From NCBI GenBank assembly GCA_016937015.1, contig JAFGWT010000141.1, positions 1 to 38,981 on the forward strand: DNA of 38,981 nucleotides, written 5' to 3'. Below the pieces are notes generated by a model. The model had not been told where the DNA came from, did no database searches, and saw nothing but the letters and a program-made list of their open reading frames with translations. The position numbers and the translations under genes were made by a program. This stretch comes from Deltaproteobacteria bacterium. Lineage in GTDB: Bacteria > Myxococcota_A > Polyangia > JAAYKL01. Each line of letters opens with the position of its first letter. The first letter of the stretch is position 1. Shown one piece after another: positions 32,768 to 38,981 of the stretch.

Positions 32768-32920
32768 CGGTCATCCTTTCCCATGAACCCGACCGACAGC
32801 TGCAGTCGGCAACGGCCTGCTTTCCAGCACAGTTTTTTTGTAAGGTGTGCGGTTACAGAAGAATCAGTTCAACATTTGTGGCAAATATCTGGTTAAAATT
32901 CAGCGAGAAGAAATCTCTTT

Positions 32921-35539
32921 CTACGGCCGCTCAATGGCGCCAATATCCACAGCATCGTTCGTTATCCGCGGATTACCCAGCAAATCCGTCTCAGGCATCA
33001 CATCCAGGATACGCCCTGCATCAACACATGGCGATTCGACCGATGGTGTGTAATCCTCATCCAAACTAAGCGGATCACTTCCCCACAAATCCACTCGCAG
33101 CCACTGTGCTGAGGATTCACTTAATTCGGGTTCAAAAGTGATTTCATCGTCCGATATCGCGGTCACGGTTCGCGCTATGGCATCATCGTCCAACTCAATA
33201 ATGTCTCCGACCGCAAGCAATTCAAGCCCCTGTTCAATCAGCACGGTGGTTCGAGTGCCATCATCCACGGCAAACGTGGTGAAAACGGGCGCATTGGTAA
33301 AAAGCGGATCTGCATAAACGTTTCCAGGACCATTCACGGTATCCGGTAGATTCGAGTATTCAATGCGCTGTTGCGAAATATTCTCGTCCCCAGGAAAATC
33401 AATCGCATTGTTGTAAATAATCGAGTTGGTTATCCATGATTCGCCGGTAGGCATTTCCAAACCGAATTCCCAGGCTCTCTCCCCCGCGCCGGCAGAATTG
33501 CCGGTAATTGTGGAAAAATGCAGCTGCATTTGGCCTGATGTGTAAATGGCGCTGCCAGACCCCAGTGACACGTTTCCCACAAACAGGGAATTTGCAACAC
33601 CGAGATTGCCCAGATTAAATATCCCGCCGCCAGCCCATTGGGTACGATTACCGATAAAAACGGTATTTAGAATGCCGGCCACCGAATCCTCACTGACATA
33701 CATCGCCCCCCCAAGAGTCTCAACACTCCCATTCTGACTCGCCACATTTCCCCAAAACAGCGAATCCGTTACCGTCAGCTCGCCCCCCTTCCCAATCAAC
33801 ACCCCACCCGCTGAATCAACCGCGGTGTTGGCAGCGACGACACAATTGCTCATCCCCAGGACGGTCGCCTCTGTTGCATAAATGGCGCCCCCTGAAGATT
33901 CACATGTATTTGATGTGACAACTGTATCTGAAATATTCAAGGTTGAATTGCCACCCACCAGAATTGCGCCACCAAATCCATAAGTTCTGTTAGAACCGAA
34001 AGTACTGCTGTTGATATCAACCAGAGTGGCCCCGCCATCCATGTAAACAGCGCCACCGGCATAAGGCGAGGCGTGGCTTCTATTCCCAAGGAAATGGCTT
34101 GCGGAAATCCGCATATTCACACCATTTTCTGCAGAGATGGCGCCACCTGAATCTTCGGACAGGTTGGAGTCAAAAGTGCAGCTGTCAATGGTCATCTTTC
34201 CCCCATCCCCACTCACCGCGCCGCCGCCAATGTGACTGCCACTGGTCGCGAGATCCGTGTTGTTGCCAAAATCGCAACTGGTAATAACGACATCACCATT
34301 TACCGAATTGACGCCACCGCTATTCGAGTTCATGTTGTCATAAAAGCCGCAGTTTTCAATCGTCACCGTCGCATCGGTAACTTTCACACCGACCAGGCTA
34401 TTCATGACCGTGCATCGGTCTATTTGGGCCGTCACGTCAGCCCCTGCCACTGTCATGGCGATTCCCGCAGCATCGAACAGACACCCCGAGATCTGAACGT
34501 TCCCCTCAGACAGAATGCCATTTCTAACAGTGTTGAATTCACAATTCGAAATCTCAGCGTTTGCCCCAAGGCATGATATGGCCGTTGACGCCTCACTGAA
34601 TGCGATCCCATCAATCACCACGTCGTCATAGGCATAAACAAGCGGCGCTGCATCAGTCCCCCCGGATACCGGTCCACGGACCTGTGTTCCACGTTGCGCC
34701 TGCACTCGTTCTGTCAGGAGCGTCTCGGTACCATAAAACCCGCCATACAGATGAAGCCCGGCGGGGAGCACCATGGTTTCAGCATCGGCGATTGTGTTAC
34801 CTGACGGATAATCGCCAATGGTCACCCAGACAGTGTTGCAGTGCGTCATGGGCAAATCCGCCAGCGCGCTGTAAATGGTTGCCTTTGCCCGCTCCCAGGA
34901 GAGGCCGTCATTGTCATCATCGCCGGTGGCGCCGTTTACGTAGGACACGCACTCCCTAAGGTCAATATCCGAGTCAGTATCGCTGTCGCTATCCGAGTCA
35001 GTATCGCTGTCGCCATCCGAGTCTGTATCGCTGTCGCTATCCGAATCCGCATCGCTCTCGCCACCTTCACAACAAATCGGATGCGCTGCAGGACAGGTGT
35101 AATCCGGCAGGTATGTGCCATTCATTTTCCGGCATTCACCTGTGTCCACACACGTCCCCGGGCAATCGAAATCCCCATCGCTATCGCTATCCGCGTCTGT
35201 ATCGCCGTCACCGTCCGAGTCACTGTCGCTATCCGCGTCTGTATCTCCGTCACTGTCCGAGTCACTGTCGCTATCCACATCTGAGTCGTTGTCCGAATCG
35301 CTGTCGCTGTCCATATCGGCATCAGAATCCGTATCACCGTCAACGTCTGAATCGCCGTCACTGTCCGAATCCGAATCCGAATCCCCGTCCGTATCCCCAT
35401 CACTCCCGGAGTTCAACTCAATGAAACTGTCATCGCTGCTCTGATAGCTGCCTTCGATGTACGGTGCCGACTTGCCACATGACACGGTACCAAACAAGAC
35501 CAGACAAATGGCCACTGATAAAAAAATGCGCATGGTCAT
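32921..35539 (-). CDS. Ser-Asp stalk lipoprotein with Pmp-like beta-helix repeats
   Basis: The start at 35539 has AAGGA five bases upstream. The 872-residue product has a lipoprotein signal (FLSVAICLVLFGTVSCG). It then has a long acidic Ser-Asp region, a six-Cys module (CPGTCVDTGECRKMNGTY and onward to HPICC) and a second Ser-Asp stretch. The rest is a right-handed beta-helix (about 240-760) with repeated GGA(I/V) and FxxN-like units (SGGAISAENG, AGGAVYMDGG, FGGAILVGGN, SGGAIYATEA), as in chlamydial Pmp proteins. A C-terminal CVDAGRILDVMPETDLLGNPRIT motif closes many such bacterial repeat proteins. No autotransporter barrel is present. An adhesin-like or glycan-binding surface role is likely. 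Confidence 0.88.
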   Translation of the reverse strand: MTMRIFLSVAICLVLFGTVSCGKSAPYIEGSYQSSDDSFIELNSGSDGDTDGDSDSDSDSDGDSDVDGDTDSDADMDSDSDSDNDSDVDSDSDSDSDGDTDADSDSDSDGDGDTDADSDSDGDFDCPGTCVDTGECRKMNGTYLPDYTCPAAHPICCEGGESDADSDSDSDTDSDGDSDTDSDSDSDTDSDIDLRECVSYVNGATGDDDNDGLSWERAKATIYSALADLPMTHCNTVWVTIGDYPSGNTIADAETMVLPAGLHLYGGFYGTETLLTERVQAQRGTQVRGPVSGGTDAAPLVYAYDDVVIDGIAFSEASTAISCLGANAEISNCEFNTVRNGILSEGNVQISGCLFDAAGIAMTVAGADVTAQIDRCTVMNSLVGVKVTDATVTIENCGFYDNMNSNSGGVNSVNGDVVITSCDFGNNTDLATSGSHIGGGAVSGDGGKMTIDSCTFDSNLSEDSGGAISAENGVNMRISASHFLGNRSHASPYAGGAVYMDGGATLVDINSSTFGSNRTYGFGGAILVGGNSTLNISDTVVTSNTCESSGGAIYATEATVLGMSNCVVAANTAVDSAGGVLIGKGGELTVTDSLFWGNVASQNGSVETLGGAMYVSEDSVAGILNTVFIGNRTQWAGGGIFNLGNLGVANSLFVGNVSLGSGSAIYTSGQMQLHFSTITGNSAGAGERAWEFGLEMPTGESWITNSIIYNNAIDFPGDENISQQRIEYSNLPDTVNGPGNVYADPLFTNAPVFTTFAVDDGTRTTVLIEQGLELLAVGDIIELDDDAIARTVTAISDDEITFEPELSESSAQWLRVDLWGSDPLSLDEDYTPSVESPCVDAGRILDVMPETDLLGNPRITNDAVDIGAIERP
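34958..35064 (-). repeat. Ser-Asp-encoding repeat, second block
   Basis: Hexamer-based array encoding alternating Ser-Asp and Thr-Asp pairs between the six-Cys module and the beta-helix. The long frame on the opposite strand here is only its antisense. Confidence 0.75.
35165..35408 (-). repeat. Ser-Asp-encoding repeat, first block
   Basis: About 240 nt of degenerate hexamers encoding Ser-Asp, Gly-Asp and Thr-Asp pairs next to the lipid anchor. With the second block it gives a stalk of over 100 residues. Such arrays can change length by slippage. Confidence 0.8.
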
Positions 35540-35645
35540 CCTGCTTCCTTTCCGAAGCGCCGAAAGGCGAAACACAGGCTGTCGTTTCAGTATTATTGTA
35601 CCAGCAAAAAAATAAATACCAGAAAAAAACGGATTTGGAACAGAT

Positions 35646-36539
35646 TCAGAACGGTGTGGTTTCGTAGACGTACTTAATCCACTGATTGTAAAATTCGTGG
35701 CAATGCCCGCGCCAGATGTTCACCGGTTTATTTATGTTGACGTTTACCGGACGAACCACATCCTTAAGACCCTTGTCGCGATCCCGCAGATACTCCTCCA
35801 CCAGACGTTCCGCCTCATATTCCGGATGCCCCAGATGCATCATGTAGCGCATATCCGAGCTCTCAAAAATGGTGTATCCCGCATCCGCGGAGTGGGCGAG
35901 CAGATTCACCTTCCCTTCCAGGGCCGCGGCTTCCAAATCTTTGTCAATGATGCCGGAGTGGCGACTCTGGGGACACCAGAACAAATCGTCCATACGGCCG
36001 GTAATCCGGTGCTCCGTTGCAATATTGCGGTTCTCAAAAACCCCAAACAGCTTTTCGCGATATGGCGATTTTTCAATGCCCAGCAATTTTGCCAGCGCCA
36101 GACCGCCCCAGCACAATCCCAGGGTGGAAGCCACATGTCTGCGGGCGTACGTGAGAATGTCTGTGGCCTCATCCCAGTAGCGCACCTCTTCAAATGGAAT
36201 CGTTTCAACTGGCGCACCGGTCAGAATGAGTCCGTCCAGGTGCCGTTCGCGAATGGCTTCCTCAAACGTCACATATTGCCGTTCAACGTGTTTGGCCTTG
36301 GACTCGCGATATCGATTGCTTTCCAGCCGAATCCACACCGGATGAATATGAATCAGCGTGCGGCCCAGCGGGTACAGTACCGACACCTCGTATTTGTCGA
36401 CTTCGGGCATCACATTTAAAATACCAATGCGAAGACCGCGAATATCCTGGCGCTGTGCCTTTTCGTCAGAGATGCAGTAAATACCCAGCTTCTGCAGGGA
36501 TTCTCGCGCGTGGTAATCGTCAGAAACTACAATCGTCAT
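35646..36539 (-). CDS. metA: Homoserine O-acetyltransferase, MetA family
   Basis: This is a 297-residue cytoplasmic enzyme for the first committed step of methionine synthesis, acylation of homoserine. The fold is the MetA (class I amidotransferase-like) type: catalytic Cys143 in TLGLCWGGLALAK, His238 and Glu240 in HLGHPEYEAERL. In this family the residue after GAP(V/L) sets the acyl donor: Gly for succinyl-CoA as in E. coli, Glu for acetyl-CoA as in Bacillus. Here it is GAPVE with Glu112, so acetyl-CoA is predicted. This agrees with the O-acetylhomoserine sulfhydrylase encoded 21 nt upstream. The ribosome-binding site is weak (GAGA). Confidence 0.93.
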   Translation of the reverse strand: MTIVVSDDYHARESLQKLGIYCISDEKAQRQDIRGLRIGILNVMPEVDKYEVSVLYPLGRTLIHIHPVWIRLESNRYRESKAKHVERQYVTFEEAIRERHLDGLILTGAPVETIPFEEVRYWDEATDILTYARRHVASTLGLCWGGLALAKLLGIEKSPYREKLFGVFENRNIATEHRITGRMDDLFWCPQSRHSGIIDKDLEAAALEGKVNLLAHSADAGYTIFESSDMRYMMHLGHPEYEAERLVEEYLRDRDKGLKDVVRPVNVNINKPVNIWRGHCHEFYNQWIKYVYETTPF

Positions 36540-36560
36540 AAATCGCCCATTCTCTCAGTG

Positions 36561-37826
36561 CTATCCAAGCGCCTGATCAATATCGGCCAATATATCATCA
36601 ATATGCTCAATGCCAACCGAAAGCCGAATCAGCTCCGGGGTAATTCCCCCCTCGGCCTGCTGCGCCTCGGTCAGCTGCGAATGCGTGGTACTCGCCGGAT
36701 GAATGGCCAGACTTTTGGCATCCCCCACGTTGGCCAGATGGGAAATCAGTTTCAGACTATTGATGAACTTCTTCCCTGGTTCCAGACCACCCTTGATGCC
36801 GAAAACCACCATACCGCCAAACCCGTTGTCCAACTGGGACTTCGCCGACTCATACGCAGGGTCCGTTTCCAGTCCAGGGTATCTCACCCACGCCACCCGG
36901 GGGTGCGTGGCCAGATGCGTCGCCACCGCCATTGCATTGTCACAATGCCGCTGCATCCGAAGCGCCAGCGTCTCAATCCCCTGCAACGCCAGCCAGGCAT
37001 TGTCGGGACTCAGGCACGCGCCCAGATTTCTGAGCGGCACCAGCCTCATTCGCAAAATGAACGCCAGCGGTGCCAGGTCTCCCAGATCATGCGCATACCG
37101 CAAACCGTGATACGAATTGTCCGGCTCGTTATACAGCCTGAATTTGGGATTCGCCCAGTTGAACCTGCCACTGTCCACCACCATACCGCCAATCCCCGCG
37201 CCATGACCACCCAGCCATTTGGTCAGGGAATGCACCACAATATCGGCGCCATGCTCAATGGGCCGCATCAGATAGGGTGTCGTAAATGTCGAATCAACCA
37301 CTAATGGAATTTCGTGACGATGTGCAATATCGGCATACGCCCTGATATTCACCACATCCAGCACCGGGTTTCCAATGGTCTCGCAGTACAGCATGCGCGT
37401 CTTGTCGGTAATGGCCGCTTCCACGCTATCCAAATCCGTCGGCGACACAAAGTTTACCTTAATCCCCATCCCCGGCAGAATATCATTGAACATGGTGTAT
37501 GTGCCGCCATAGAGATTATTGGCCGCCACCACCTCATCCCCCATGGCGCAGATATTAATGACACTGTAGAATATCGCCGATGTACCTGATGCGATGGCCA
37601 GCCCGGCTGCCCCGCCCTCCAGCGCAGCCATCCGCTTTTCGAGTACATCGTGAGTCGGATTCATCAGACGGGTATAAATATTTCCCAGCTCTTTGAGCGC
37701 AAACAGATTCGCGGCGTGCTCAGTGTCTCTAAACACATACGACGCTGTTCGATACACGGGATTCTGTCTCGCACCTGTCTCATCAATTATATTTCCGGCG
37801 TGAAGCGCCAGTGTCTCAATTTTCAT
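36561..37826 (-). CDS. metY: O-acetylhomoserine sulfhydrylase
   Basis: This is a PLP enzyme of the Cys/Met metabolism family that makes homocysteine from O-acetylhomoserine and sulfide. I start at ATG 37826 (421 residues) with GAGG six bases upstream; the preceding GTG is also possible. PLP lysine 203 lies in VVHSLTKWLGGHGAGIGGMV, whose style (TKW-x-GGHG, then VVDSGRF) is that of MetY rather than cystathionine gamma-synthase. Other motifs are TRLMNPTHDVLEKRMAALEG and LYCETIGNPVLDV. It precedes metA on the same strand, giving a direct sulfhydrylation operon. Sulfur source genes are not in the window. Confidence 0.92.
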   Translation of the reverse strand: MKIETLALHAGNIIDETGARQNPVYRTASYVFRDTEHAANLFALKELGNIYTRLMNPTHDVLEKRMAALEGGAAGLAIASGTSAIFYSVINICAMGDEVVAANNLYGGTYTMFNDILPGMGIKVNFVSPTDLDSVEAAITDKTRMLYCETIGNPVLDVVNIRAYADIAHRHEIPLVVDSTFTTPYLMRPIEHGADIVVHSLTKWLGGHGAGIGGMVVDSGRFNWANPKFRLYNEPDNSYHGLRYAHDLGDLAPLAFILRMRLVPLRNLGACLSPDNAWLALQGIETLALRMQRHCDNAMAVATHLATHPRVAWVRYPGLETDPAYESAKSQLDNGFGGMVVFGIKGGLEPGKKFINSLKLISHLANVGDAKSLAIHPASTTHSQLTEAQQAEGGITPELIRLSVGIEHIDDILADIDQALG

Positions 37827-38147
37827 CACTATCCTCGTTCCTTCCGGGGTTTTGGTCCGTTGTCGTCAACTGCCCCCACGACTGGGGCCATTCAGATTGC
37901 TGACATCTTGGTCATCCCGGCACTTAATCGCAAGTTCCATGCCGAAACATTATTCATAATGAAAATATGTTCTACATGCAACACATTGAGAATATTGTAA
38001 ATTATCATACATATTTTTTCAGAATTGCATCAAACTGCATCGCTCAGCCCCAACAATTCCCTTATCTTTCGCTATTTTCCGCCGATGGCATGCGGGTTGC
38101 TGACTATCAGTGCCGACCATGTAAAAACCTCACCCAGGGGAGCCAAA
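37827..38147. other. Divergent intergenic region upstream of metY and the YHS lipoprotein
   Basis: 321 nt without a gene. On the metY side there is a small hairpin (GCCCC 37872-37876 and GGGGC 37884-37888). I looked for SAM-I, SAM-II and SAH riboswitch cores in the metY leader and recognised none. The middle (about 37955-38020) is AT-rich and probably holds the promoters, but no pair is convincing. Confidence 0.5.
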
Positions 38148-38558
38148 ATGAAAAAAACAAAAATCGGATCATTGAACATCAGATCATTAACCATCAGATC
38201 ATTAACCATCGTCACGGCAATTATCGTCGCCACAGCGTTTGCAGCGCTACTCGCCGGATGCAACAAAACCGAAGCGACTGCACCTTCAGAAGATGCCGCC
38301 AGTGCCACTGCAGCAAACACGGCCGCTGAACCACCCTCAGCAGCTGCTGCCCCCACCCCCGACGCATCGGAAAGCAACGTTAAAAACGGATTTCCAACCA
38401 AACCGCCGATGGGCACCAAAGCGATGTGCCCCGTCATGAAAAACGAATTTACGGTTTCAGAAAGCACCCATATCTCTGAGTACAACGGCAAATTCTACGC
38501 CTTCTGCTGTCCTGGCTGCAAACCCCAGTTCGACGCCGACCCGCAAAAGTTTCTGTAA
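38148..38558 (+). CDS. YHS-domain lipoprotein
   Basis: The start at 38148 has AGGGGAG upstream; the product is 136 residues. The signal peptide is unusually long because of a threefold repeat (SLNI-RSLTI-RSLTI) before the hydrophobic core VTAIIVATAFAALLAGC, which ends in a lipobox. An Ala/Pro/Thr-rich linker follows. The C-terminal 50 residues are a YHS-like metal-binding domain: AMCPVMKNEFTV, then EYNGKFYAFCCPGCKPQFDADPQKFL with the typical CPVM and FCCxGC cysteines. Such domains bind copper or other soft metals, so a periplasmic metal-handling role is likely. It is not evidently linked to the met genes. Confidence 0.85.
   Translation: MKKTKIGSLNIRSLTIRSLTIVTAIIVATAFAALLAGCNKTEATAPSEDAASATAANTAAEPPSAAAAPTPDASESNVKNGFPTKPPMGTKAMCPVMKNEFTVSESTHISEYNGKFYAFCCPGCKPQFDADPQKFL
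38166..38210 (+). repeat. 15-bp in-frame tandem repeat in a signal peptide
   Basis: Three 15-nt units: GGATCATTGAACATC, then AGATCATTAACCATC twice. They encode SLNI(R) and SLTI(R) blocks ahead of the hydrophobic core of the YHS lipoprotein. Confidence 0.85.
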
Positions 38559-38846
38559 CAGCCAGCCCAAAAGCGGCCTCATCCCGAAAGGCAACAGCTG
38601 CGTTCGCGAGCCGCTCATTTTTCACCATTATCAATCCGCTCGTTTTTCGGCTTTCCCCTGCAGCAAGCCACTCTAAAAAAGACGATTCAAGGAGTGCCGT
38701 CCCCATAAAAACCGTCGGTCGTGCAAACGCCCCCTCTCATCATCCCCAAAAACACCATTTGCCTCGACTCCCCCAAAAACCAAATCAACAGAACCTCACT
38801 GCCAGACAGATTCTTTACGCGCGTAAAAAATCCTTCAATTAAACAG

Positions 38847-38897
38847 AAACGCATAGACATGGAATCAACAGGATACCTTTCGTCATCTCCGCGCAGG
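38847..38897 (+). repeat. Dispersed 51-bp repeat, copy 2
   Basis: Matches 16178-16228 at 46 of 51 positions. Unlike copy 1, it is followed directly by the 19-nt terminal inverted repeat rather than by the 11-bp tandem array. Confidence 0.7.
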
Positions 38898-38898
38898 A

Positions 38899-38917
38899 CT
38901 CATGATTCTACACAAGT
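38899..38917 (-). repeat. Right copy of 19-nt terminal inverted repeat
   Basis: Reverse complement of ACTTGTGTAGAATCATGAG at 38-56, all 19 positions identical. Confidence 0.7.
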
Positions 38918-38959
38918 TTTTGTTGACATATATCTGCGTGATATAGCCATGATTCGTCG

Positions 38960-38977
38960 TTCCCGCGGAGGCGGGAA
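38960..38977. repeat. REP-like palindrome TTCCCGC-GGAG-GCGGGAA
   Basis: A perfect 7-bp stem with a 4-nt loop at the extreme right end. Similar 'TTCCCGC...GCGGGAA' palindromes are abundant intergenic repeats in many proteobacteria. Confidence 0.6.
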
Positions 38978-38981
38978 CCCA

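Larger units (their letters stand above)
38559..38981. other. Non-coding right end with repeats
   Basis: 423 nt without a supported gene. It holds the second copy of the 51-bp dispersed repeat, the right copy of the 19-nt inverted repeat, and a REP-like palindrome at the extreme end. No promoter or RNA gene was recognised. Confidence 0.6.

Noticed and set aside
34841..35444. Plus-strand frames rich in Ser/Val/Pro opposite the Ser-Asp repeats
   Set aside because: They are only the reverse reading of the hexameric Ser-Asp array and share its repetitiveness.
36510..37304. 264-residue plus-strand frame opposite metY
   Set aside because: It is antisense to metY, whose PLP-enzyme motifs are intact, and it has no motif of its own.

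Overview
The window looks like a chromosomal segment, possibly a whole contig, of a flagellated Gram-negative bacterium of the former Deltaproteobacteria, most like Myxococcota or Bradymonadota. This rests on protein style: lipoproteins with Ser-Asp or Asp-rich linkers and Cys-rich modules, an MJ0042-type zinc finger plus DUF3426 protein, a PilZ protein, a multidomain Ser/Thr kinase and many histidine kinases. Base composition looks near 50% GC by eye. No rRNA, tRNA, CRISPR array, transposase or phage gene was seen, and the taxonomy is inference.

Region 1 (0.15-7.4 kb, minus strand) is a late flagellar filament cluster. In transcription order it holds flagellin, FlaG, FliD cap, FliS, a FliT/FlgN-like protein, a small unknown ORF, a second flagellin, a second FliS-like protein, a degenerate GHKL ATPase and a TPR protein with a methyltransferase-like remnant. 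A good sigma-28 type promoter precedes the first flagellin, and strong hairpins follow both flagellins.

Region 2 (7.4-12 kb) has a lipoprotein and a PilZ protein (minus), then a secreted GH12-like lipoprotein that appears to lack the catalytic nucleophile, a single-domain response regulator and a CheX-like phosphatase (plus).

Region 3 (12.1-20 kb) carries a 1286-residue Ser/Thr kinase fused to an nSTAND-like NTPase, a membrane segment and a formylglycine-generating-enzyme-like domain. Its start codon overlaps a short upstream ORF that contains a ten-G tract. After a repeat-rich gap comes mannose-6-phosphate isomerase (minus). Divergent from it is a three-gene unit: a CPHC thioredoxin-fold lipoprotein, an FHA-TM-serine protease and a membrane protein.

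Region 4 (20-27.7 kb, minus) is a six-gene run: an SGNH hydrolase, the zinc-finger/DUF3426 protein, a membrane sensor kinase, a soluble sensor kinase, a FecR-like protein and a periplasmic/beta-barrel protein. It looks like an envelope-signalling unit. A hybrid histidine kinase and a lipoprotein follow on the plus strand (28-31 kb).

Region 5 (31-35.6 kb, minus) encodes three cell-surface lipoproteins: one with about 20% cysteine, one Asp-rich and Cys-rich, and one with a long Ser-Asp stalk and a GGA(I/V)-repeat beta-helix. Region 6 (35.6-38.6 kb) holds metY-metA for methionine synthesis by the O-acetylhomoserine route and a YHS-domain lipoprotein. Both ends of the window lie in non-coding repeats that share a 19-nt sequence in opposite orientation.
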